DNA of 10,369 bases from Verrucomicrobiota bacterium (lineage in GTDB: Bacteria > Verrucomicrobiota > Verrucomicrobiia > Verrucomicrobiales > DEV007), in the NCBI GenBank assembly GCA_013152075.1, contig JAADHD010000162.1:3288-13656 (forward strand). The letters are read 5' to 3'. Both the position numbers and the translations under genes were made by a program. Positions 1 through 6,837 of this stretch are shown one piece after another (the first letter of the stretch is position 1; the number at the start of each line of letters is the position of its first letter). Under the pieces are notes generated by a model. The model was not told the DNA's origin and searched no databases. It saw nothing but the letters and a program-made list of their open reading frames with translations.

Positions 1-2910
1 CTCTGCCTGCAGAGTGCTGGGCAATTTGGCCTCGAAGTTTTTTGTCTTTTTGAGTTTTTTGAGATGTTTTTTCCACTCTGCATTGCAGGTGTTGTTTTCG
101 TCGTCTGCCAAATCTTCGAGCGCGAGGGCGGCGAGTGGATGAATGGTGCGCGCATTATCTTTTGATGCGGTGGAGAGCAGGCGCAGGTCATCGAGCTTCT
201 GACGGAAGGTTTTGCCCAAAGCGAGAAATTGACCGTTTTTGAGCTGAATGAATTTCTGGCCATCTTGTTCTTCGAGCAGTAGCATGATTTCTTTCATGCT
301 AAGAACAAGGTCCTTGTCGATTTTTAATTTTCCCGAGGCTTCCAACCAGTTGTTCTCTTGTTTTTTAAGCGTCAGATTAAAATTGGAAGAAGTGACTATG
401 CCGCGCAGATTGAAAGCTTCTCCTTTTGGCCATAATACTTGGATGGTGCCGTTGGGTAGACCTTGCAAATCGAACAGCAGGTCGAGGCTGGATTCCGGAT
501 CGTCAAAAGCCCAGGTATAGGGAGTGTCGGGGTTTTGGAAAGTATTCAGACTGGCGCATTGAGTGACGAGCTTGGCTGCGGTTTTGGTTTCCGCAGAGAA
601 ATCACGGGTGGTTTGTAGATTGCCGTTTTTGTCTCGTCCAAAGATGACTTTGCCGCCTTCGCCGGGGTGAAAGTGATCGCCGTCGGGCTGTATTGGCTGG
701 ACGTAAAGCTCTGCGAGCAGCCCGTCTCGTTGCGGAAAGAGGTGCAGCACGGGAGTGCTGTTCGCTTTGATGGTATCGGCGGCGGCAATTTTATCGCTAG
801 AAATCTGGGATTGCACGCGCACGCTGGAAGAAAGAGCAGCGAGAGATTCCAGTGCTCGATCTATCGAAGATTCGGGTAGCACCAAGCCCTTGGCTCCAAT
901 GATAGAAAATATTTTTTGGTGAGCGCTTTCAATTGGGATCAGGGCTAGGCGGGTGGGAGTGTCCTGAACTAAATGAATGTGAGTGGTCGAATAATCCGCT
1001 TCCGGTAACAGCTGTATTTTTATTTTATCGGAACCCACTTTCGAGAGAGAGAGTTCCGGTTTCTGAAGGGCTAGCTCAAGCGGTAGGCTTGCAGTGTCGT
1101 CGGTGAAAAGGTGGGGATGTCCGACCAGTGCCAACAAGGCCTTGGAGCTTTCTATATAATAATCCGTGCCGCCCCAGCGAGAGTGAGTGTTGCGGATGAA
1201 TTGGCAGGCGGAGCGATCCTGCTCGGTCAAATGACCGAGTTTGCCTGCGCTATTCGCTAGGCGGGAAAGGGCGACGCGTTTGATTTTGCCCATTTTACCC
1301 GATTTGAGGCGGCCTTGTTCCAAGGGTGTCAGATTCCACCCGAGTGTGGTTCCGGGGATTTCTTCACCTAAATGGGAGTAGTTAGGCGACTCGTAGGTTC
1401 CGAGGGCCCACATTAGAATTTTTTCAGCGGGAGCTGAAGCTGATTTGTTTTTAGCTGTGGAAGAACCTGCGAGAAATTCGAGCGCGTTGAGAGATCGTTC
1501 CCACTTTTCTTGGTAGGGGATGAGTGAGACCATCGATTGACAGGGCAGCTCTATATCCTTTTTTAATTTTTTGAGTCGCTTGCTCAGGTGGGGATTACTT
1601 TTGTTCTCAATTTCAAGCAATAACTCGATGGCAAGGGTTTCGATCCATTGGTAATTATTCTGTTCGCAGTTTTTGACGATGTTATGCAGCTTTTTTACCG
1701 ATTGCGGGGTGGCGCAGTTTTCCGGCTTGATCCAACGGGTGAGATAAAGGTGAATCAATTGAAGGAATGCGATGCCGCTGCCGTCGAGATCGAGAAGAAC
1801 ACCTATTTCATTAAGTGTCATGTCAGCGTTCGATTCTTCGCCGAGTTTAAAATCGATCAGTGCGCCCAAAGTGACCAGAAAATTAGTGATTTCACCTGGT
1901 GCCAGTTCTTCTCCCCACTTGAGTAAAAGTTTTGCTCGTTTGAGGTCGGCGGCGGTGCCGCGTCGGCACAGGGCGAGGATGAAAAAGAGCCCGGACATAC
2001 CGAAAGGGAATTTTTTACGTTGGTTGCCTTCGCTTTTGCTTTCCGAAAAAGCCAGTTCATAGAATTTGATCGCCTCGTCATCCTGATTGGAGATGAAGGA
2101 TAACCAAGCCAATGTTTGCGCGCCAACCACCCGGATTTCGGAACTTGAATTGCTGACCGCTTTTTGCGCCAGGCGTTCTGCTTCTTTGAGTTGACCAGTA
2201 AAAATAAAGTGCTCGCTGCGGGCGTTCAGGATGGGGGCGTTGTCATCCGCCTTAGGCATGCTGGAGTGAAGGTATTCGTCGGGGAGTAAATTGGTTAATT
2301 GTTTTAAGTGCAGCGCGTAATAAAGAGGGTCGCGAATTTGCTCTGGCAAATCATAAAAAAGCTCAGGAATGAATGGGCGGCTGACAAATTGCCATAGTTC
2401 AAAACTGCCATCCATGTAGCGTTGGCGCTTGTCGATCTCTTCGAGCAGAGCTTGTTTATCTCTGAGGAAATAGGCCACCCGGAGGTTGTGCATGATTTGC
2501 ACTCGCCCGTCGGCGGTTGAATAAAAATCAAAAAAGTAGCGATTGCTGTTTTCAGTTTTCACCCGCACGGCATTTGCGATGCGCTTGAGCGCATCCGGAT
2601 ATTGTTGGGCGAGTAGGTAGAGGGTGTGATTGGCGATCAGCGGAGTGACATTGAAACCAGAGGGGGTATGGGTGATCAATTCTTGTTTCGTGAGTAAGTT
2701 CAGAGAGGTTTTTATCTGAACAAAGGTGAAGGCTCTTTTTGAGCGTTCGATACGTAGGGCAGCTAATTTAGCCAGTTCAGCAACGGCAGTTGCGGAGCTG
2801 ACGTGCATGGCGACCGAGAGTAAATACAGGATTTGCCGAGCTTCTTCTGGTAAATCTCCGTATAATTTGACGAGCTGTTTGTTGTCCTGATAGGCTGTGG
2901 TCGAGCTCAT
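1..2910 (-). CDS. N-terminal part of a SNF2-family DEAD/DEAH-box helicase (partial, runs off left edge)
   Basis: Reading the minus strand from the ATG at 2910 gives 970 codons with no stop up to base 1, so the 3' part lies outside the window. The first ~220 residues are helical and unassigned. Residues ~225-340 look like TPR-type helical repeats, for example GQLKEAERLAQKAV followed by a second helix pair with DDEAIKFYELAF. Residues ~746-780 (HFHPGEGGK, then TTRDFSAETKTAAKL) and ~825-831 (LWPKGE) resemble the accessory region preceding the ATPase of large bacterial SNF2 proteins. The final visible residues, KLPSTLQAE, fit the conserved stretch before the helicase core (P-x-x-L-x-A-x-LR-x-YQ). 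The Walker motifs themselves are therefore not visible. Family members are ATP-driven remodelers of nucleic-acid complexes; the target here is unknown. It follows hisF by 71 bp on the same strand. No Shine-Dalgarno is seen. The family call is inference from partial motifs; the open frame is certain. Confidence 0.72.
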   Translation of the reverse strand, partial: MSSTTAYQDNKQLVKLYGDLPEEARQILYLLSVAMHVSSATAVAELAKLAALRIERSKRAFTFVQIKTSLNLLTKQELITHTPSGFNVTPLIANHTLYLLAQQYPDALKRIANAVRVKTENSNRYFFDFYSTADGRVQIMHNLRVAYFLRDKQALLEEIDKRQRYMDGSFELWQFVSRPFIPELFYDLPEQIRDPLYYALHLKQLTNLLPDEYLHSSMPKADDNAPILNARSEHFIFTGQLKEAERLAQKAVSNSSSEIRVVGAQTLAWLSFISNQDDEAIKFYELAFSESKSEGNQRKKFPFGMSGLFFILALCRRGTAADLKRAKLLLKWGEELAPGEITNFLVTLGALIDFKLGEESNADMTLNEIGVLLDLDGSGIAFLQLIHLYLTRWIKPENCATPQSVKKLHNIVKNCEQNNYQWIETLAIELLLEIENKSNPHLSKRLKKLKKDIELPCQSMVSLIPYQEKWERSLNALEFLAGSSTAKNKSASAPAEKILMWALGTYESPNYSHLGEEIPGTTLGWNLTPLEQGRLKSGKMGKIKRVALSRLANSAGKLGHLTEQDRSACQFIRNTHSRWGGTDYYIESSKALLALVGHPHLFTDDTASLPLELALQKPELSLSKVGSDKIKIQLLPEADYSTTHIHLVQDTPTRLALIPIESAHQKIFSIIGAKGLVLPESSIDRALESLAALSSSVRVQSQISSDKIAAADTIKANSTPVLHLFPQRDGLLAELYVQPIQPDGDHFHPGEGGKVIFGRDKNGNLQTTRDFSAETKTAAKLVTQCASLNTFQNPDTPYTWAFDDPESSLDLLFDLQGLPNGTIQVLWPKGEAFNLRGIVTSSNFNLTLKKQENNWLEASGKLKIDKDLVLSMKEIMLLLEEQDGQKFIQLKNGQFLALGKTFRQKLDDLRLLSTASKDNARTIHPLAALALEDLADDENNTCNAEWKKHLKKLKKTKNFEAKLPSTLQAE

Positions 2911-2981
2911 AGTGGGAGTAAAAATATTACGGCGGTTCTTTAGGTAGAGCGGAGTGAGTGCGTGCGCGGTCGAGAAACTTA

Positions 2982-3755
2982 CTATTTGGCCACCGCTGGA
3001 CGGATGGGGATGCCTTTGGCGCTCAATGCATTTTTGACGTCACCGACGGTGTATTCGCCAAAGTGAAAAATACTTGCTGCCAGAACCGCGTCCGCTTTGC
3101 CTTGATTCAATACATCTGCCATGTGTTCAATGTTGCCCGCACCGCCGCTGGCGATGACGGGTATCTCGATGGCGTCACTGACCGCGGCGGTCAGTTCTAA
3201 ATCGTATCCAGCCTTGGTGCCATCTGAATCCATGCTGGTCAGTAGGATTTCTCCGGCACCGCGGTTCCAAACTTCAGTAGCCCACTCAACAGCGTCCAGT
3301 CCAACAGGATTGCGACCGCCGTGAGTGTAGACTTCCCAGCCATCGCCGTCTGTTTTGCGTTTTGCGTCAATGGCAACAACAATGCATTGCCGGCCAAAGG
3401 TTGTGGCCCCTTCGGAAATGACATTGGGATTGTTCACCGCGGCCGTATTGACTCCCACCTTGTCAGCTCCGGCGAGTAGCATTGCGCGCATGTCTTCTAC
3501 ACAGCGTATGCCGCCACCGACAGTGACAGGCATAAAACAGCGTTCAGCGGTTTGTTTGACCACATCGACCATGGTTTTACGCTCATCCGAAGACGCGGTG
3601 ATATCCAAAAAGACCAGTTCATCAGCCCCCTGTCGATTGTATTCAACGGCGCATTCGACCGGATCTCCGGCGTCCCGTAGTTCGAGAAATTTGGTGCCTT
3701 TCACCACACGTCCATCAGTTACGTCAAGACAGGGAATGATTCGTTTGGTGAGCAT
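2982..3755 (-). CDS. hisF: Imidazole glycerol phosphate synthase, cyclase subunit HisF
   Basis: This is the cytoplasmic cyclase half of IGP synthase. With HisH-derived ammonia it converts PRFAR to imidazole glycerol phosphate and AICAR, linking histidine and purine synthesis. The 257 residues match the family's usual length. The N-terminus MLTKRIIPCLDV carries catalytic Asp11, and VVAID places the second catalytic Asp at 130. Phosphate-binding glycine loops of the (beta/alpha)8 barrel are seen at VGGGIR (79-84) and ASGGAGN (202-208). The frame stays open upstream to an ATG at 3959, but the extra 68 residues are translated from intergenic repeats and a hairpin, so I choose 3755, where the conserved HisF N-terminus begins. 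No hisH, hisA or other his gene is visible, so the his genes appear dispersed. The gene is divergent from the sulfatase and upstream of the SNF2-like gene. No strong ribosome binding site precedes the start. Confidence 0.97.
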   Translation of the reverse strand: MLTKRIIPCLDVTDGRVVKGTKFLELRDAGDPVECAVEYNRQGADELVFLDITASSDERKTMVDVVKQTAERCFMPVTVGGGIRCVEDMRAMLLAGADKVGVNTAAVNNPNVISEGATTFGRQCIVVAIDAKRKTDGDGWEVYTHGGRNPVGLDAVEWATEVWNRGAGEILLTSMDSDGTKAGYDLELTAAVSDAIEIPVIASGGAGNIEHMADVLNQGKADAVLAASIFHFGEYTVGDVKNALSAKGIPIRPAVAK

Positions 3756-3821
3756 ACTTAAGAAGCGATATTCATGCAGCTTTGGAGGAAGGTCAAAGAA
3801 AATGGAGGAATAAGGGAGAAC

Positions 3822-3851
3822 CGCGAATGGACGCGAATAAACGCGAATAGG
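3822..3851. repeat. Three-unit 10-bp tandem repeat (CGCGAATNNN)
   Basis: Three consecutive 10-bp units, CGCGAATGGA, CGCGAATAAA and CGCGAATAGG, share the core CGCGAAT at exactly one helical turn and are followed by a degenerate AATGAATGAA. They sit in the hisF/sulfatase divergent gap, 67 bp upstream of the hisF start. The 10-bp phasing would place copies on one face of the helix, which could suit cooperative protein binding. It could equally be a dispersed intergenic repeat with no regulatory role. Confidence 0.8.
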
Positions 3852-3870
3852 AATGAATGAAAAGTAGCTT

Positions 3871-3896
3871 GGGAGGGACGACCGGCTCGGTCGTCC
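3871..3896. repeat. Perfect hairpin with GGGAGGG lead, candidate dispersed (REP-like) element
   Basis: GGACGACC (3876-3883) and its exact reverse complement GGTCGTCC (3889-3896) flank a 5-base GGCTC loop. This makes a strong GC-rich 8-bp stem preceded by GGGAGG. It lies between two divergent genes, so it is not in the position of a terminator for either. The lead and left arm (GGGAGGG, A, CGACCGGC) recur almost unchanged at 6574-6591, which suggests a repeat family. Repetitive extragenic palindrome is the analogy; the family identity is inference. Confidence 0.6.
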
Positions 3897-3941
3897 GAAA
3901 ATAACTGGCCGATTTGCGCCATTGACGAGGGCTTTTGGGTT

Positions 3942-3947
3942 GAGGAA
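3942..3947 (+). promoter_or_regulatory. Ribosome binding site of the sulfatase gene
   Basis: GAGGAA lies 10 bases before the ATG at 3958. It supports that start over the in-frame ATG at 3922, which would add 12 residues before a clean signal peptide. It is the only recognisable Shine-Dalgarno among the complete genes here. Confidence 0.45.
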
Positions 3948-3957
3948 CTTAAACACC

Positions 3958-5622
3958 ATGAAGATACCCTTTCACGCGCTGACGTTTGTTGCTTGTCTAT
4001 TGATGTTTTTAAAACTAGCTCTCCCTGATATGCGAGGGGCTGAGGATGTTTTGAAACGTCCAAATATTGTATTTGCGTTTGCTGACGATTGGGGGCGCTA
4101 TGCAAGTGCTTATGCGAAGGTGGATAAAAAGGCCGGGCCGAATGCGATCCTTAAGACGCCGAATTTTGATCGAGTGGCCAGGGAGGGAGTGCTTTTTACT
4201 AATGCGTTTGTTACTTCTCCCTCCTGCACTCCTTGCCGGAGTTCATTGCTGTCTGGCCAATATTTTTTCCGTACGGGTTTGGGAGCGATTTTAGTTGGAG
4301 CAAAATGGGATGCGAATATCCCGTCCTTTCCTCTGTTATTGAAAAAATCAGGCTATCACATTGGACAGACTTACAAAGTGTGGAGTCCGGGCACGCCCAA
4401 TGATGCGCCTTACGGAGAGCGGAAATACGAATACGAATCGGCAGGGCGCAAGTTCAATCAGTTTTCACAAAATGTGACCAAAATGATGGATGAAGGGGGC
4501 AAGTCCATGGACGAGGCCAAGCAGGTTCTTTATGACGAGGTGAAGGGGAATTTTGATAAGTTTCTGGCAGATCGTGAAAGTAAGGATCAACCTTTTTGTT
4601 ATTGGTTCGGGCCAACCAATGTGCATCGCAAATGGACCAAGGGGTCGGGTAAACGTTTGTGGGGATTAAATCCCGATGATTTACAAGGCGCGATGCCGGA
4701 GTTTGTTCCCGATGTGCCGGTGGTGCGTGAGGATTTTGCCGATTACCTTGGCGAGGTAGTGGCCTTTGATATGGCACTGGGCCTGTTGCTGGATAAACTG
4801 GAAGCCCTCGGAGAGTTGGAGAATACCATCGTGGTGGTAAGTGGGGATCACGGCACACCGGGTTTCACTCATGGCAAAACCAATCTTTACGATTTTGGCA
4901 CGGGAGTTCCGCTGGCGATACGTTGGCCAGCGCTTGCCCCTGGCGGTCGGGTCGTAAAGGATTTTGTCAATCTCATGGATCTGGCACCGACTTTTTTGGA
5001 GGCTGGTAACACAAAGATACCAGAGGTGATGACCGGGAAAAGCCTGGTAAATGTGCTGGTTTCACAAAAAGACGGTTGGGTAGACCCCACGCGGAATTTT
5101 GTGGTGACTGGTCGGGAGCGTCATGTGGGTATGGCGCGTGAGGGGAACCTGCCTTATCCGCAGCGGGCGATCCGGACGAAGGACTTTCTTTATATTCGCA
5201 ATTTCAAGCCGGATCGCTGGCCCCAGGGTAATCCTTACGGTTTGAGTGAAGGTAAGGAAATTTCCGAAGAGGATTTGACCGAAGATACTCGCGCTACTTT
5301 TCCCGACATGGATTCGAGTCCTACCAAAGCGTGGTTGGTGATGAATCGTAAGGATGCCGCGGTGCAGGGCCCGAAGTATTTTGATTGGGCCTTCGGCAAG
5401 CGCCCAGGTGAGGAGTTGTATGATTTGCGCGAGGATCCGGATCAGGTGAAAAATCTGGCGGGCGATGAAGCTTATGCCGAAGTACAGAAGGGTATGTCCG
5501 AACGGCTGATAAGAATTCTCAAACAGGCAAAGGATCCACGAGTGATGGGAGACGGCAGCACTTTTGACAAAGCACCTTATACCAATCTGGGCAAACCAAG
5601 GAAGAAGAAGGGGAAGAAGTAG
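3958..5622 (+). CDS. Exported sulfatase, N-sulfoglucosamine sulfohydrolase (heparan N-sulfatase)-like
   Basis: A 554-residue type I sulfatase of the alkaline-phosphatase fold, which hydrolyses sulfate esters or sulfamates on glycans using a formylglycine. Residues 1-~28 form a signal peptide (MKIPF, hydrophobic core, then RGAED), implying periplasmic or secreted action. The calcium-site Asp pair is in FADDWG (D43, D44). The formylglycine core is C90-T-P-C-R94 in PSCTPCRSSLLSG, with Cys where many sulfatases have Ser. VSGDHG gives D297 and H298, and K307 follows in HGKTNLYDFGTG. The late segment GRERHVGMAREGNLPYPQRA then RTKDFLYIRNFKPDRWP is typical of SGSH-like sulfatases, so N-sulfated or similar glycans are the guess; the substrate is not proven. 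The C-terminus is very basic (RKKKGKK). No formylglycine-generating enzyme, transporter or glycoside hydrolase is adjacent, so maturation must come from elsewhere. It diverges from hisF across 202 bp. Confidence 0.93.
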   Translation: MKIPFHALTFVACLLMFLKLALPDMRGAEDVLKRPNIVFAFADDWGRYASAYAKVDKKAGPNAILKTPNFDRVAREGVLFTNAFVTSPSCTPCRSSLLSGQYFFRTGLGAILVGAKWDANIPSFPLLLKKSGYHIGQTYKVWSPGTPNDAPYGERKYEYESAGRKFNQFSQNVTKMMDEGGKSMDEAKQVLYDEVKGNFDKFLADRESKDQPFCYWFGPTNVHRKWTKGSGKRLWGLNPDDLQGAMPEFVPDVPVVREDFADYLGEVVAFDMALGLLLDKLEALGELENTIVVVSGDHGTPGFTHGKTNLYDFGTGVPLAIRWPALAPGGRVVKDFVNLMDLAPTFLEAGNTKIPEVMTGKSLVNVLVSQKDGWVDPTRNFVVTGRERHVGMAREGNLPYPQRAIRTKDFLYIRNFKPDRWPQGNPYGLSEGKEISEEDLTEDTRATFPDMDSSPTKAWLVMNRKDAAVQGPKYFDWAFGKRPGEELYDLREDPDQVKNLAGDEAYAEVQKGMSERLIRILKQAKDPRVMGDGSTFDKAPYTNLGKPRKKKGKK

Positions 5623-5713
5623 AGAAAAATGTCACATCTTTACAGGCGGAGTGTTGTGTTTAAGGTTCGTGTTGATCAACCTGGAAGACACTCTGGAATT
5701 GCCTGATTGAGTG

Positions 5714-5742
5714 TTGACGACAGAAATTGCCTATGCTCTAAT
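5714..5742 (+). promoter_or_regulatory. Putative sigma-70-type promoter for the small secreted protein
   Basis: TTGACG (5714-5719) and TCTAAT (5737-5742) each match the consensus at five of six positions and are separated by 17 bases, the optimal spacing. Transcription would start near 5750, leaving a leader of about 73 bases before the ATG at 5823. The position, in the 200-bp gap after the sulfatase, fits independent expression of the downstream gene. The match is by eye only. Confidence 0.42.
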
Positions 5743-5822
5743 CCCGAAATTGATCGGTTACGAATTCTTCAAGCAAGGGAACATCAAAGGATTCAAGGCT
5801 CAGCGCTGCCCCCCAATAGAGC

Positions 5823-6377
5823 ATGAAAGTATTTTTTATAATCATCATTGGTTGTTTGTTAATGTCTTCGGCATTTGCACAATCTGACCAACTCCAGATA
5901 CTTAGGGATAAGAAGGATTTTGCCATTGAAGCGGTAAGGGATAGGTATATCGGTGAACTCAAGATTCTCCACGAGGCCTTTATCAAAGACAAAAATTTGG
6001 AGGCGGCTAAGAGTGTCAAAGAAGAAATAGACCTTTATGAGAGGGCCTTATCTACCGATGCGGCTACAGCAACTGATGCGACTACAGCAACGGTAGCCAC
6101 CAAGAAATTTCATGCCGGGTATATGATTGGTACCAAATGGAGCTACACAAGTGGGGGCATCGATTATATGATGGTCTTCGAGAGGAAAACGTATAAGCTA
6201 TACAGGATTGACAGTCGAGGGAGAAAGGCATCACAAGGCCCCAAGGATTGGAGGGTTGAAAGCATTGAAGAGCGCCGGATTCAGACATCTCGTGGCACTG
6301 TAGCCATGACGTTGAATGGAGATTTAACAACAATTTCGATGGGTAGCGGTTCTGAGGCTAAGTTGATCAAAAATTAA
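5823..6377 (+). CDS. Small secreted protein with coiled coil and Ala/Thr linker, function unknown
   Basis: I do not recognise a named family. The 184-residue product starts with a clear signal peptide (MKVFFIIIIGCLLMSSAFA, likely cleaved after A19). Residues ~21-76 are charged, with heptad-like hydrophobics, and read as a helical coiled coil (for example LKILHEAFIKDKNLEAAKSV). This layout occurs in many small exported proteins of Verrucomicrobiota and Planctomycetota. A low-complexity linker DAATATDATTATVATKK (79-95) comes from an 18-bp tandem duplication in the DNA. The C-terminal ~90 residues (from IGTKWSY) look beta-rich, with alternating aromatic and polar residues, and end in KLIKN. No catalytic motif is seen. 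An envelope-binding or structural role is possible but unsupported. It has its own candidate promoter and no obvious ribosome binding site. The reading frame, signal peptide and context make it a real gene. Confidence 0.82.
   Translation: MKVFFIIIIGCLLMSSAFAQSDQLQILRDKKDFAIEAVRDRYIGELKILHEAFIKDKNLEAAKSVKEEIDLYERALSTDAATATDATTATVATKKFHAGYMIGTKWSYTSGGIDYMMVFERKTYKLYRIDSRGRKASQGPKDWRVESIEERRIQTSRGTVAMTLNGDLTTISMGSGSEAKLIKN
6057..6092 (+). repeat. 18-bp in-frame tandem duplication in the linker
   Basis: GATGCGGCTACAGCAACT (6057-6074) is followed directly by GATGCGACTACAGCAACG (6075-6092), with two differences in 18. The pair encodes DAATAT and DATTAT, so the duplication keeps frame and lengthens the linker between the coiled coil and the beta-rich domain. 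Confidence 0.85.
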
Positions 6378-6573
6378 GCCCATTTTTTTCAAGCGGTTGC
6401 GGAAATTTTTAGTTTTATGAGCTGGGTAAGGGCGTTAGAAAAGAGATTGACGGCCTTTCAATATGGGATTTCAAATGTCACATTATTCCCGAGCCTGCTC
6501 GACATCTGATCTTAAAAAATAACAGTGTATGTCCAGTCAATTATAACGTCATATATAACTATTAATTTTATGT

Positions 6574-6591
6574 GGGAGGGTAGCGACCGGC
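6574..6591 (+). repeat. Second copy of the GGGAGGG-CGACCGGC box
   Basis: GGGAGGG, TAG, CGACCGGC aligns with GGGAGGG, A, CGACCGGC at 3871-3886, differing only in the short spacer. In both places the box leads directly into, or within 8 bases of, a strong inverted repeat. This shared layout argues for one dispersed element type rather than two unrelated hairpins. Confidence 0.55.
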
Positions 6592-6594
6592 AAG

Positions 6595-6640
6595 AAAAGA
6601 ACCAAAAGAATGTCCGGCCGGACATTCTTTTGGTTCCTTT
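6595..6640. repeat. Perfect 38-bp palindrome (46 bp with one mismatch)
   Basis: The arm GAACCAAAAGAATGTCCGG (6599-6617) is followed with no spacer by its exact reverse complement (6618-6636), centred on CCGG/CCGG. After one mismatch (6598/6637), AAA and TTT extend the pairing to 6595-6640. RNA from either strand would fold into a very stable hairpin, and in the plus-strand transcript the right arm runs into CTTT. It could act as a terminator after the secreted-protein gene, although it lies 218 bases past the stop. It could also be a repeat element or a site for a dimeric DNA-binding protein. Confidence 0.85.
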
Positions 6641-6837
6641 AGAATATTGAAATTCTGTAATCGTTGAAAAAGGGAATACGGTAGGTTGTGGGTGGGGGTG
6701 GAAAAATGAGGGTTTGATCGATCTGGTAGAATGGTAGCGCAACCAATCCTGAATGGCGCGAGGTGTAGTATTAATTGATTTTGTTCATTTGCCGCTTGCT
6801 GATTTTTTTGGTAACCTGTTTTTAAATTGCAATCTTC

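Larger units (their letters stand above)
6378..6837. other. 460-bp non-coding interval between the secreted protein and fumarase
   Basis: No credible gene lies here on either strand; the short open frames cross palindromic or low-complexity sequence. It contains an AT-rich block (~6536-6570, with TATATAACTATTAAT), the GGGAGGG box (6574-6591), the 38-bp palindrome (6599-6636) and a G-rich stretch (6684-6701). The T-rich sequence before fumarase (6801-6825) is probably its untranslated leader. I found no promoter with good matches at both -35 and -10, and no Shine-Dalgarno, ahead of the fumarase ATG. Confidence 0.6.

Noticed and set aside
3768..3796. Possible hisF promoter on the minus strand: TTGACC, 17 bases, GAATAT
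   Set aside because: The -10 matches at only three positions and would leave a leader of about 5 bases, so it is too weak to list.
3756..3959. 68-residue N-terminal extension of hisF from an upstream ATG at 3959
   Set aside because: The extension would be translated from the tandem repeat and hairpin, has no similarity to HisF, and would overlap the sulfatase start. The conserved MLTKRIIPCLDV start at 3755 is decisive.
5627..6483. Shared 11-mer AAATGTCACAT at 5627-5637 and 6473-6483, each after a gene end
   Set aside because: Several repeated 11-mers are expected by chance in a 10-kb window, and flanking bases do not extend the match.
6789..6817. Possible fumarase promoter: TTGCCG, 17 bases, TAACCT
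   Set aside because: Four and three matches to the consensus are expected by chance in this T-rich stretch.
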